Below, one piece after another: positions 17,923-26,964 of a stretch of 64,000 nucleotides of DNA. The position numbers and the translations under genes were made by a program. The notes under the pieces were generated by a model. The model was not told where the DNA came from. It did no database searches and saw nothing but the letters and a program-made list of their open reading frames with translations. Every line of letters begins with the position of its first letter. Within the stretch, counting starts at the first letter, position 1. The stretch comes from Xylanibacter rodentium. Its GTDB lineage: Bacteria; Bacteroidota; Bacteroidia; Bacteroidales; Bacteroidaceae. The stretch spans positions 110,934-174,933 of the forward strand of contig NZ_JABKKE010000004.1 in NCBI RefSeq assembly GCF_013166575.1. The letters run 5' to 3'.

Positions 17923-18891
17923 ATGAATATGATCAATCATAAGATACAGACGGCGCGGTTGATATGGATTATAGCCGTGGCGTTGTTGTTTGCCGCTTGC
18001 GGCAGAAAGGCAGCGGGCGGGGTGTCCGATGCCGGTGGGCAGATTGTTTTGGACGGTAACGGCGGCGAGCTTCCCATGCCGGCCATACCGTCGGCACTCA
18101 ACAGTCCGGACGAACGCTCGTCTTATGTGGCAGAGCATTTTTGGGACGCCATGGATTTCAGCGACACGTTGCGCAGCCATGACAGCGAGTTCCTGGAGCG
18201 CAACTTCTCCAACTTCGTATACTTGTTGCCGTATGCCCCTGCTTCTTCAGCGGAAAAGGCCGTGGCTGTGCTCATGAAGAGGGCGGAAGCGGACAAGACT
18301 GTCTTTCTGATGCTTGCCGGACTGGCGGAGAAGTATCTTTCGGAACCGGATTCTCCTATGCGTAATGAGGACTTGTTCATGTTTTTTCTGAATAGTCAGA
18401 TTGAAGCCGGAGTGTTGGACGAAAGTGAGAAGATACGTGCCCGCATCCAGCTTGATACGGCGAAAAAGAACCGTCCGGGCATGGCAGCGGCCGACTTCGC
18501 ATATGTTGACCGTGATGGTGTGAGCCGCACGCTTCATGGGACAAAATCGACGGGTAATATATTGTTGGTGTTCTACGATCCGGAATGTGAACATTGCAGT
18601 GAAATCACCGCTTCTTTGGCTGCTGACGAAATGCTGGCGGAATTGCAGGAGAAAGGACTTCTGACTGTGCTTGCCATCGACACGGAGAGCGACGGTGATG
18701 TGTGGGAACGCACCAAACGCGACATGCCACACCGTTGGATTGTGGGCCACGACGACAATAACGTCATAACCGAAAGTGCGCTTTACGATTTGCCTGCAAT
18801 GCCGGTTCTGTATCTTCTTGATGCAGACAAGACTGTCATATTGAAAGATGTGGCGCCTGATGCCATACTAAGGGAACTGGCAAGGTTGTGA
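17923..18891 (+). CDS. thioredoxin-fold lipoprotein (DUF5106-like) at the end of the fimbrial operon
   Basis: I prefer ATG 17923, one base after the tip-protein stop codon; ATG 17929 is an alternative. 322 residues with lipobox LFAAC (C26). An N-terminal DUF5106-like region (HFWDAMDFSDTLRSHDSEFL) is followed by a thioredoxin-like domain with redox motif CEHC (222-225) in FYDPECEHCSEI, and the cis-proline segment LPAMPVLYLLD. Such lipoproteins reduce or shuffle disulfides at the outer face of the inner membrane or in the periplasm. Being the last gene of a fimbrial operon suggests a role in folding cysteine-containing envelope proteins, but it could be a passenger. Several neighbouring products do contain extra cysteines. 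Confidence 0.75.
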   Translation: MNMINHKIQTARLIWIIAVALLFAACGRKAAGGVSDAGGQIVLDGNGGELPMPAIPSALNSPDERSSYVAEHFWDAMDFSDTLRSHDSEFLERNFSNFVYLLPYAPASSAEKAVAVLMKRAEADKTVFLMLAGLAEKYLSEPDSPMRNEDLFMFFLNSQIEAGVLDESEKIRARIQLDTAKKNRPGMAAADFAYVDRDGVSRTLHGTKSTGNILLVFYDPECEHCSEITASLAADEMLAELQEKGLLTVLAIDTESDGDVWERTKRDMPHRWIVGHDDNNVITESALYDLPAMPVLYLLDADKTVILKDVAPDAILRELARL

Positions 18892-18897
18892 TAATTG

Positions 18898-19075
18898 ATA
18901 ATTGAGAATTTAGAATTGAGAATTATGATTTGCTTTTTTAGTTGATACTGTTATGAACAACTTATCACCAACTAATGGTAATCATAATTCTCAATTCTAA
19001 ATTCTCAATTATGAATAACTTATCACCAACTAATGGTAATCATAATTATCAATTCTAAATTCTAAATTCTCAATT
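18898..19075. repeat. 33-bp inverted repeat plus 58-bp tandem repeat between converging genes
   Basis: Positions 18898-18930 are the exact reverse complement of 18980-19012 (both built from AATTCTCAATTCTAAATTCT-type sequence), giving a 33-bp perfect stem around a 49-base loop. In addition 18959-19016 is repeated in tandem from 19017 (both begin AACTTATCACCAACTAATGG). The fimbrial operon and the minus-strand deacetylase gene converge here, so the structure may terminate both transcripts. Confidence 0.7.
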
Positions 19076-19102
19076 GATTTCTGACTGTGGCACAGACAAT
19101 CT

Positions 19103-19714
19103 TCATTCGAATGTCTTGAAACTGTATCCCTGTTCTTTCAGCCATTTGATAGACTCAGGCAATGCGTAGTGCAACTTGTCGATGCTTTTCAATGAGTCGT
19201 GAAACGTGATGATTGAGCCGTTGCGGGCATATCGTCTTACGTTGGCGAGAACTCCTTCTGCTGTCATCCATTTGGAATAGTCGCGGGTGACGAGGTCCCA
19301 CATGACGATGCGGTATTTGCGTCCGAGCCAGATATACTGGTCAAGGCGCATCCATCCGTGTGGCGGACGGAACAGATCGGTGTGCAACAGTTTGTCGGCC
19401 TGTTCCGCATCGGCATTGTATGTCTTCACCGTATGTCTGAAACCACCCATGTGGTGGAAGGTATGGTTACCTATACGGTGACCTTCCTCCACTACACGGC
19501 GATATAGTTCCGGATATTTTCTCACGTTGTCGCCAACCATGAAGAATGTGGCATGAATGCCGAACTCGGCAAGGGTGTCGAGGATGAACGGTGTGGCCTC
19601 CGGTATGGGGCCGTCGTCAAAAGTCAGGTATACCGACTTTTCGTGCTTGTCCATCCTCCATGTTGCCCTCGGATATAACCAACGCAACCACATTGCCGGC
19701 TGTTCTATTATCAT
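19103..19714 (-). CDS. polysaccharide deacetylase family protein (NodB fold)
   Basis: 203 residues, about the minimum for a NodB domain. Motifs in order: TFDDG (31-35) carrying the catalytic and metal-binding aspartates, HTFHH (84-88) with the two metal-binding histidines, RPPHG (116-120, usually RPPYG), a W-D pair in MWDLVTRDYSKW, and the catalytic-histidine region TFHDS. These enzymes de-N-acetylate peptidoglycan or other amino-sugar polymers, or de-O-acetylate xylan. No signal peptide is evident; the N-terminus has an aromatic stretch only, so location is uncertain. It starts 10 bases after the stop codon of the DUF2723 gene and shares its operon. Confidence 0.85.
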   Translation of the reverse strand: MIIEQPAMWLRWLYPRATWRMDKHEKSVYLTFDDGPIPEATPFILDTLAEFGIHATFFMVGDNVRKYPELYRRVVEEGHRIGNHTFHHMGGFRHTVKTYNADAEQADKLLHTDLFRPPHGWMRLDQYIWLGRKYRIVMWDLVTRDYSKWMTAEGVLANVRRYARNGSIITFHDSLKSIDKLHYALPESIKWLKEQGYSFKTFE

Positions 19715-19724
19715 AGCGTCTGTA

Positions 19725-22700
19725 TTATTCTCCGAACGATCCGCCCTTGGCGTGATATGCGTTGATTAAAGACTCGAGTTCGGTCATCTTCTTCTCGCCC
19801 CAAGCCTTGTCGTTGGCAGAACCGAGCATGGCTGCGTTCTGCAGGACATGGAAATGGAGCATACATTCACGTTGTGAGCCGGCAAAGCGTATGCCATCGA
19901 GACTGAGATACCAGTTGAGGTATTGCTCGGAGCGTTTCCACAGCTGCTTGACTATTTCCATGGCTTTTGCCTTGTCGCCGATGGCTGAGTATACGCGGGC
20001 CTCGTCGAGCGAACCCGATTCAAAGTCTATGGGAACATTATAGCTCGGCACGTTCTTGTCGACGTAGGCCAGCACTTCGGCGGCTTTCCCGTTCTGTCCC
20101 TCGTTGGCCAGTTGTATGGCCAGCTGTACAAACACACGGCGGTGGGTATAGCACATGCGCATCACGGTCTCGTCGAGATAGATGCCTTCCTTGTCGATGC
20201 CTCCGAATTTGAAGCGCTTCATCAGATTGTCGTATGTGCGCTTGGTGTCGAAGTTCTTGGCTCCGGGAGCGTTTGTCGTAAAGGGCGATATGCGCCATGC
20301 CAGTCCTTCCTGTATGAAGTTGTCACCGAGATTCATGTAATTGCTCGGACCGACGGTCAGCGCCACGTATACCGGACGTGTCCAGTTGCTTTGGGCAATG
20401 ATTTCGAGCATCATCAGGTCGCCTTTGTAGAGTGCGCGTTTGCCTTCGAGCGATATTGTCATCTGGTCGGGGATAGAGTCGGCGGCCATCATCATGCCGC
20501 TCTTCTTCACGGCTTCCTTGTCTATTGTCATGTAAACCGTGTCGGTAGGGATGACGTGTCCGTTGCCATTGGTGAGCTGGTTGATTATTTCACGTTGTGT
20601 CTCGTTCACATCACCGCGAACCCAATACTTTAATATGTTTTTGAGCTCGAAAGGATTTTCACCGAAGAGTTTTGCTGCCTCTTCAGGATATTCCTTATAG
20701 ATATTCTTTATTTCTTCTTTCAGCGACGGATTTACCTGCACATAGTCGTTTGTTCCGGCACAGTATTCCAAACGGCTCCATGATATGGGCACGGAAGGAG
20801 AATCGTAAGCCGGGCGGCGCATCTGGTCGATATACCAGTCGGTTTGCAGATAGCTCAGGTTGCAGACACGGGCATCGGTGCGCACTCCCTCCACGTCTTG
20901 GTTGTACCATAGCGGGAATGTGTCGTTGTCGCCGTTGGTGAATATAATCGGATTGCCTTCCTGTTGGAGAGACATGAGATAGTTCTGTCCGAAATCGCGG
21001 CAGGTATAGCGTCCGCTGCGGTCATGGTCGTCCCATGTCTGCGACGCCATTTGTATGGGCACGAGCAGACACACGGCACCCACCGTCGCTGCTATTGAGG
21101 CTTCATGGCCTTTCATCTTGCGACAGATTTCGTCGATGATTGCTGCCACGCCCATTCCGCACCATATTGCAAAAGCATAGAACGAACCTGCGTAGGCATA
21201 GTCGCGTTCGCGGGGCTGCATCGGTGTCTGGTTGAGGTAGATGACGATGGCAAGGCCGGTCATGAAGAACAGGAAGAACACTACCCAGAACTGGCGTATG
21301 CCGTTCGGTCCCTTGCGCAGTGACTGCCAGAAGAGCCCGATAAGGCCGAGCAACAGCGGCAGACAGTAGAATACGTTGTGTCCCTTGTTGTCTTTCAAGT
21401 CGTCAGGCAGCTTGCTTTGGTCTCCCAGGCGCCAGTTGTCAAACCATGAGAAGCCTGTTATCCAGTTGCCATGCTCCAGTTCGCCGTTGCCCTGAATGTC
21501 GTTCTGACGGCCGGCGAAGTTCCACATGAAATAGCGCCAGTACATGAAGTTGCACTGGTATGACAGGAAGAAGCGCAGGTTCTCCATCTGCGACGGCACC
21601 TTCACCATAATCATTTCACCGCAGCGGTCGTAAGGGACATTTGTCCCCTTTACGCCTCCCATCCAGCTCTCGTATGCGTTCCGGTGTTGGTCGTTGTCAC
21701 TGTACATACGTGGGAAGAACATGTTCTGTGCATATTCGTATTCGTCGTTGGTACGCACTACGAAGTATGAGTCTTTCTCGTTTTCCGATGCTTTTTCCTT
21801 GCGTTGGTATACAGGGGCGCCTTTTTTCACTGCGGGGCGGCAGTACTCGCCGTCTTTCTCCAGTTTCACCTGTGAGGTGTATGCCTTGCCGTAGAACAGT
21901 GGACGGCTGCCGTACTGCTCGCGGCTGAGATACTGTCCGAGGGTGAAGATGTCTTCCGGAGAGTTCTGGTCCATCGGCGGGTTGGCAGAGGAGCGTATCA
22001 CTATAAGCGCGTAGCTCGAGTAGCCGATCATCAGCATCAGCATGCAGAGCAGCGAGGTGTTCTTCACGCGTGCGCTTATCATCAGACCTTTCTTCTTGCC
22101 GCGCATGTTGAGCACCATCCATAGCAGTGCCAGCACGATTACACCGATTATCACAGCCGGCCATCCGTGCCCATAGAACGGTATGCCAAGCATGCCCACG
22201 GAGAGCAGAAATGCGATGTTGCCGCGCTTCTCGTTGCGGTTGGTATAGGTTTCGCGGATGGCCCAGATGATACAGGCTATGAGCAGTATGATGTATATGA
22301 TTTCACCGGTATTGAACGGACAACCGAGAGTGTTGACGAAGAATAGTTCAAACCATCCTCCCACCTGTACTATGCCCGGTACAACACCGTAGAGCACGGC
22401 TGCAAGAATGACCACCGATACGGCCAAAGCGCCTAATGAACCGCGCAGGTCGGCTTTAGGATTCTTGTGCGGGAAACGGCGGTAGTAGTATACCAATACC
22501 AATGCCGGAACACAAAGAAGGTTGAGCAGATGGACACCGATGGACAGGCCCGTCATGTACATGATGAGCACTAACCAGCGGTCGCTGTGGGGCTCGTCGG
22601 CATGGTCTTCCCATTTGAGCATCAGCCAAAACACAACAGCGGTGAACAGTGACGAATAGGCGTAGACTTCGCCCTCGACGGCGCTGAACCAGAATGTGTC

Positions 22701-23102
22701 GGTGAAAGTGTATATCAGTGCTCCCACGAGTCCGGAGGCTTCGATGGCTATCAGTTTGCCTGTGGTAAGCTCGCTCCAGTCTTTTACGAGCAGCCGGCGC
22801 GTGAGGTGTGATACTGTCCAAAACAGGAACATGATGGTAAGGGCCGAGAACAGTGCGCTCATCGTGTTCACCATGTATGCCACCTGCGACGGATCGCTCG
22901 CGAACTGTGAAAACAGATTGGCTGTAAGCATGAAGAACGGTGCTCCCGGCGGATGGCCCACTTCGAGCTTATAGCCCGTGGTGATAAACTCTGGACAGTC
23001 CCAAAAACTGGCTGTCGGTTCAATCGTGGAACAATAAACAAAGGCCGCTATAAGGAATGACAGCCAGCCGAGAATATTGTCCACTCGTCTAAATTGTTTC
23101 AT
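19725..23102 (-). CDS. DUF2723 multi-pass membrane protein, putative protein O-glycosyltransferase
   Basis: 1125 residues. The N-terminal DUF2723 block carries many membrane helices and the typical sequence SFWDCPEFITTGYKLEVGHPPGAPFF (split by the WDCPE and GHPPGAP motifs, about residues 33-58), with an acidic residue after the first helix as in GT-C glycosyltransferases. A central soluble region and a C-terminal TPR-like region (AIQLANEGQNGKAAEVLAYV) follow. The same domain occurs in human TMEM260, reported as a protein O-mannosyltransferase, so a role in protein O-glycosylation, which Bacteroidota perform widely, is a reasonable inference. It is first in a two-gene operon with the NodB-type gene. 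Confidence 0.75.
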   Translation of the reverse strand: MKQFRRVDNILGWLSFLIAAFVYCSTIEPTASFWDCPEFITTGYKLEVGHPPGAPFFMLTANLFSQFASDPSQVAYMVNTMSALFSALTIMFLFWTVSHLTRRLLVKDWSELTTGKLIAIEASGLVGALIYTFTDTFWFSAVEGEVYAYSSLFTAVVFWLMLKWEDHADEPHSDRWLVLIMYMTGLSIGVHLLNLLCVPALVLVYYYRRFPHKNPKADLRGSLGALAVSVVILAAVLYGVVPGIVQVGGWFELFFVNTLGCPFNTGEIIYIILLIACIIWAIRETYTNRNEKRGNIAFLLSVGMLGIPFYGHGWPAVIIGVIVLALLWMVLNMRGKKKGLMISARVKNTSLLCMLMLMIGYSSYALIVIRSSANPPMDQNSPEDIFTLGQYLSREQYGSRPLFYGKAYTSQVKLEKDGEYCRPAVKKGAPVYQRKEKASENEKDSYFVVRTNDEYEYAQNMFFPRMYSDNDQHRNAYESWMGGVKGTNVPYDRCGEMIMVKVPSQMENLRFFLSYQCNFMYWRYFMWNFAGRQNDIQGNGELEHGNWITGFSWFDNWRLGDQSKLPDDLKDNKGHNVFYCLPLLLGLIGLFWQSLRKGPNGIRQFWVVFFLFFMTGLAIVIYLNQTPMQPRERDYAYAGSFYAFAIWCGMGVAAIIDEICRKMKGHEASIAATVGAVCLLVPIQMASQTWDDHDRSGRYTCRDFGQNYLMSLQQEGNPIIFTNGDNDTFPLWYNQDVEGVRTDARVCNLSYLQTDWYIDQMRRPAYDSPSVPISWSRLEYCAGTNDYVQVNPSLKEEIKNIYKEYPEEAAKLFGENPFELKNILKYWVRGDVNETQREIINQLTNGNGHVIPTDTVYMTIDKEAVKKSGMMMAADSIPDQMTISLEGKRALYKGDLMMLEIIAQSNWTRPVYVALTVGPSNYMNLGDNFIQEGLAWRISPFTTNAPGAKNFDTKRTYDNLMKRFKFGGIDKEGIYLDETVMRMCYTHRRVFVQLAIQLANEGQNGKAAEVLAYVDKNVPSYNVPIDFESGSLDEARVYSAIGDKAKAMEIVKQLWKRSEQYLNWYLSLDGIRFAGSQRECMLHFHVLQNAAMLGSANDKAWGEKKMTELESLINAYHAKGGSFGE

Positions 23103-23161
23103 TCTTAGAGTGTATGAATTAGTTTTTATTATTTATAGATTCTTATATTATATAATGTTTG

Positions 23162-23169
23162 CAAAGTTA
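23162..23169 (-). promoter_or_regulatory. -7 box upstream of the DUF2723 gene
   Basis: TAACTTTG on the minus strand, 60 bases before ATG 23102. No clear -33 TTTG is present. Confidence 0.4.
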
Positions 23170-23244
23170 ATATAAATCGGTTTAGATACGGCGTATTTCA
23201 TTATTTTTAACTTGAAAAGACTTTTAAGTATATGTCCGTCAGCT

Positions 23245-23299
23245 CATGGCAGAACTGAAACAAGTTTCGTTCTGCTCATCTGGCTTGACGAAAACGTTC
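23245..23299 (+). repeat. repeat C, copy 2
   Basis: CTGAAACAAGTTTCGTTCTG followed by CTCATCTGGCTTGACGAAAA. Lies between the divergent DUF2723 and ECF sigma genes; compare 8028-8085 and 41843-41903. Confidence 0.6.
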
Positions 23300-23411
23300 G
23301 TTTAAATTGGACGGAATGTTGTTCTTGATTTTCTAATATGTTTATAATCAGATGTTTATATATATATTCTTCCTTGCTAAACATAGCGTCAACACCCTGT
23401 GGCAGATTTTT

Positions 23412-23441
23412 ATTGTCGGTTGGATTTTATTGTTATTTTTG
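23412..23441 (+). promoter_or_regulatory. candidate promoter of the first ECF sigma gene
   Basis: ATTG (23412-23415), 18 bases, then TATTTTTG (23434-23441). The -7 box is a perfect consensus match; the -33 box is partial. The ATG is at 23508. Confidence 0.5.
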
Positions 23442-23507
23442 CGACAGAAACATTGTTTTTTGATATAAAGACGACGTTTTCCTGATAACTAAAAACCGAA
23501 ATAAAAT

Positions 23508-24041
23508 ATGGCTGATTCTAACAATGTAACATCCCGCAGGGGAAAACTTGTTGCCGGAATATATAAGATGTATTTCAGCGATGTGAAGCTCTATTTCCTG
23601 AAATACACGCATGACGAGATGCGTGCGGAGGATATGACTCAGGACTTGTTTGTCAAGTTGATGAATTATGAGGATATGATTGTTGAAGAGACGGCAAAGA
23701 GTTTTGTTTTCACCATTGCACGGCGCATGGTGGTCGACGATGTCCGTCATTGCGAGTTTGTGCGCAGGGCTATATCGGGCTATGTGCAAGCAATGGATGG
23801 AAAGCGTTTCTGGCAGGATAGCGAGACACTTGAGTGCAGACAGATAATGGACATGGAGCAGAAACTGTTGGCCGTACTGCCTAACAAGATGGCCCAGGTA
23901 TATCGTATGACGCGTTTTGACGGATTGTCAGCCGACGAACTGTCGGCAGAACTCGGAATAAGCAAGCGTACTGTAGAGTATCATCTCTTCGTGTCGCGTA
24001 GGGAAATACGCAGCAAGCTCAAGGCTGCAATGTCATTGTAG
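23508..24041 (+). CDS. ECF-type RNA polymerase sigma factor
   Basis: 177 residues with sigma region 2 at about 27-75 (VKLYFLKYTHDEMRAEDMTQ, then FTIARRMVVDDVRHCEFVRR) and region 4 at about 124-172 with the helix-turn-helix GLSADELSAELGISKRTVEY. This is the size and arrangement of the Bacteroidota ECF sigma factors that usually serve SusCD systems. Unusually, no FecR-type anti-sigma gene or SusC gene follows; instead its last nine bases overlap the 3' end of the converging propeller-AraC gene. Its targets and its trigger are therefore unknown. Confidence 0.85.
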   Translation: MADSNNVTSRRGKLVAGIYKMYFSDVKLYFLKYTHDEMRAEDMTQDLFVKLMNYEDMIVEETAKSFVFTIARRMVVDDVRHCEFVRRAISGYVQAMDGKRFWQDSETLECRQIMDMEQKLLAVLPNKMAQVYRMTRFDGLSADELSAELGISKRTVEYHLFVSRREIRSKLKAAMSL

Positions 24042-26852
24042 ATGTTTTTGTATAAATTCGGTTGGGGTCATGCCTTCCACTTTTCGGAAGGTTGAAAAGA
24101 ACGAAGTTTTCTTGAAACCGCACTGTTCGCTCAGTGCCATTATGGTGAATTGTTTGTGTTTCCCGTAATTTATGAATTTCTTGAATTCTTCAAGTCGGTA
24201 TTTGTTGATATAGTCGTAGTACGGTTCTTTCAGGTAAAGGGTGAATACTTGGCTGAGAAGACTTGGCGAAACGCCGAGCGCTGATGCTATGTCGCTCATC
24301 TTAAGGTCTTTGTCGAGATAAGGACGCTTCTCTTTCACATATTCGTCCATACTGTTGAACAGCTGTGCCAATTCCTGATCGGTAACTCTCGATTTTCTGT
24401 ATTTGCCGTTGTCCATGCGTTTTGTATTGTGGTCGGCGGCATCAGATTCTTCTGTGTGGTGTCGTTCTTCTTCTTGTTTGGGTATGGTTGGATTTGTCAG
24501 TTCTTCTATCAGTGCGTCTTCGGTCTGTATGTGTTCCCGCAACAGTATGTTGGTATTACGACGCCATCTGTTCCACCACCACAGTAACAATACCATAATT
24601 GTTGTGAGGAGTATTTCTGCGTAAAACAATGGGGCAGGGTAGGTGCTGATTGTATAGGAAACGGTGTTCGTCGTGATTCCGGCCATGCGTATCTGCAATG
24701 AGTGTTTTCCCGGAGTAAGGTTGTCTATGGTTATGGCTTGCCCCAGCGGACAAATATTCCACCTGCCGTCGTCGAGCCGGTATTCATAGAAATCCCGGCC
24801 TTGTTTGCTGTAATCTGTCAATACCGGCATTATAACCATTCGCGGTATCGTTATGTTCCATTTTACCGACAGCTCGCGAGTGTCGTTTATGCGCATCATG
24901 TCGCCATATCCGGCGGAGTGCTCTCCTGTCGTTACATAGTCAAGTTCCAATTTCGGACGGTAAGAAGAGGCGATATCGTTGTGCAGCTGTTTTTTTTCGG
25001 CCATCATCAGACCGTTGTATGTTCCCACCCATATATACCGGTTGTCTTTTCCAAGACATCCTTCGTTCATTATGTTACGTTCTATTCCGCTACCGGCTCC
25101 GAAGTGTATTGTCTGCCGCTGTTTGGCATCGGTAAGGAAAAGACCTTCTTCGGTCACCATCCACAGACTGCCGTCGTTGTCGGCTTCAAAGTCTATAAGG
25201 CGCTCTGACAATACACCGTCCGGTATGTTTATTTCCTCGAAGCGGCTCATCCTGAGATCGGTTTTGAACAGTTTTGTTTCCGACCATGCGTATATAGTGT
25301 CGCCGCAGCCTGTTACGCGCAGTCCGTTTGTCTTGTCGAAAAAACCTTTTGGGAAGCCGTCGGTCTTGAATGCGTTCTCACGCGACAGATACAGGCACAG
25401 ACCGCGTGCCGAGCCTATCCATCCGTTGTTGTTGCTGTCAAACCATATGGAATATATGCCTTCGGGTATCTTCGAGTTCTTTTCAGTATAGTTGTGGGTC
25501 ACTTCGTCATTTTCTATGACAAACAGGCCTTCGCTTGTTGCGGCCCAAAGGCGGCCGGTGCGGTCGGTGCTGAGACATCGTACGGTGGCGTAGTTCAGTT
25601 TCGGACAGTCAGGCAGTCGTCCCAGTTTCATTGTTTTTACGTCCAGCCTGAGCAGTCCGCCGTCGTAGGTGGCTATATAGTAGTAGTCTCCGTGCCGGCA
25701 AAAGTCGGTAATGGTGTGGCAGCCCATGTTGCCTGTGTCAAAGTACATGGATGTCTGGTTTTGTTCGTCGGCAATCCAAAAGCCGTTGCCGGTGGCTATG
25801 AGTCGTTTGTTCCTGTCGGTATATGCAGTCTTGACCTTCATGCCGCGTGTGGTGAAGTCGGCGAGTTTGTAAGGCCGGAAAAAGTTGTATTCCTTGTAAC
25901 TGTATGACAGCCCGTTTTGTAACAGCCCGAACCAGTCTGTTCCTATCCTCGTTCTTATGAATGTGGTCAGTGAATTGTCCGGCAGAGCGAATTTGTCGTT
26001 GCCGTTTGCTGAAAAATGTTGTTTCACCGTCTCCTTACGTGCGTCGAGCACATAGCCGCCATCTCCGTTCACACTGATGCATACCGCAGAGTCTCCGCAC
26101 GCGTTGACATCACTTATGATATTGCCGATACTGCTTATATGCCGGAAATTGCCGTCAGCCGGATTGAAAACGTAAAGTCCGTTGTTTTTTGTGCCTACAA
26201 AAAACTTTCCGTCACATATGTCAAATCTGCTCAGACCCGACGGCAGTTCCATCCTGTGCCGTGTACTTTTGCCTGTGGCCCGGTTCAGTCTTACGAGGCC
26301 GTTGCGCATGGTCAGCCAAACGTTGCCACCGGCCAGACGCAGACATCTTATGCTGCTGTTTTCAGTGACGGTTCCACCGGCGATGTCTATCTGTCTGCTC
26401 CGTCTGTTGCTGTCGATGACAAACAGGCCTGTTCTTGTGCCTATGTATATAGTGTCGCTGGCACATGCCACGCATTCGGCTTTGGTGATGTCGCTTATGC
26501 GTTCAAAATTGTCCGCATATCGGTCGAGCATGAACACCCCGTCTCTTGTGGCGGCCCATAAGTTACCTTTTGCATCGATGTCTATGTCAAAGCAATAGTT
26601 GGCCGGTCCGTTATGGAGGCGAGGCAGGACATAGTTTTTGAGCGATACACCGTTGAACAATGAAATTCCGTTGCTTGTCCCTATCCATATTTTTCCTGAC
26701 GGATCTTCTTTTATGGATGTTACCGTCAATCCGGGCAATCCGTCGTAAATAGTGAGCCAGTGTTGGCGCCATATCTCGGTTGCCGGTGTGTTGAGACATA
26801 GCATAAAATATGTGAAGGTAAGCAGAATATATCGCAGGTATGTTGTAGCCAT
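24033..26852 (-). CDS. membrane-spanning propeller-AraC sensor/regulator lacking a kinase
   Basis: 939 residues. The signal sequence is followed by a long periplasmic section made of two-component-regulator propeller repeats (for example IKEDPSGKIWIGTSNGISLF at about 46-65 and WAATSEGLFVIEND), then a Y_Y_Y domain ending near KHSLQIRMAG, one membrane helix (AEILLTTIMVLLLWWWNRW, about 765-785), a charged linker and an AraC-type DNA-binding domain at the C-terminus (SDIASALGVSPSLLSQVF and ALSEQCGFKKTSFFSTFRKV). Neither a histidine kinase, an ATPase nor a receiver domain is present between the helix and the AraC domain, so it should act as a one-component transmembrane regulator. Placed downstream of the xylanase operon, with its own promoter at 26879-26886, it probably senses xylan fragments. 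Confidence 0.85.
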   Translation of the reverse strand: MATTYLRYILLTFTYFMLCLNTPATEIWRQHWLTIYDGLPGLTVTSIKEDPSGKIWIGTSNGISLFNGVSLKNYVLPRLHNGPANYCFDIDIDAKGNLWAATRDGVFMLDRYADNFERISDITKAECVACASDTIYIGTRTGLFVIDSNRRSRQIDIAGGTVTENSSIRCLRLAGGNVWLTMRNGLVRLNRATGKSTRHRMELPSGLSRFDICDGKFFVGTKNNGLYVFNPADGNFRHISSIGNIISDVNACGDSAVCISVNGDGGYVLDARKETVKQHFSANGNDKFALPDNSLTTFIRTRIGTDWFGLLQNGLSYSYKEYNFFRPYKLADFTTRGMKVKTAYTDRNKRLIATGNGFWIADEQNQTSMYFDTGNMGCHTITDFCRHGDYYYIATYDGGLLRLDVKTMKLGRLPDCPKLNYATVRCLSTDRTGRLWAATSEGLFVIENDEVTHNYTEKNSKIPEGIYSIWFDSNNNGWIGSARGLCLYLSRENAFKTDGFPKGFFDKTNGLRVTGCGDTIYAWSETKLFKTDLRMSRFEEINIPDGVLSERLIDFEADNDGSLWMVTEEGLFLTDAKQRQTIHFGAGSGIERNIMNEGCLGKDNRYIWVGTYNGLMMAEKKQLHNDIASSYRPKLELDYVTTGEHSAGYGDMMRINDTRELSVKWNITIPRMVIMPVLTDYSKQGRDFYEYRLDDGRWNICPLGQAITIDNLTPGKHSLQIRMAGITTNTVSYTISTYPAPLFYAEILLTTIMVLLLWWWNRWRRNTNILLREHIQTEDALIEELTNPTIPKQEEERHHTEESDAADHNTKRMDNGKYRKSRVTDQELAQLFNSMDEYVKEKRPYLDKDLKMSDIASALGVSPSLLSQVFTLYLKEPYYDYINKYRLEEFKKFINYGKHKQFTIMALSEQCGFKKTSFFSTFRKVEGMTPTEFIQKHLQ

Positions 26853-26878
26853 TATGTTTCAGTCAAAGTTTCATTGTG

Positions 26879-26886
26879 CAAATATA
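26879..26886 (-). promoter_or_regulatory. -7 box of the propeller-AraC gene
   Basis: TATATTTG on the minus strand, 27 bases before ATG 26852. A -33 box is not clear. It suggests the regulator can be transcribed apart from the xylanase operon that ends at 26965. Confidence 0.45.
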
Positions 26887-26964
26887 GTAAATATGCTTGA
26901 AAAAATGATACTTTGACCGGCGTTTTTGCTTTCCTGACGTTTCTGTGGGCTATGTTTTGCTGCC

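Noticed and set aside
18898..19075. CRISPR-like array
   Set aside because: Only two repeat units, contiguous without spacers, and part of an inverted repeat.
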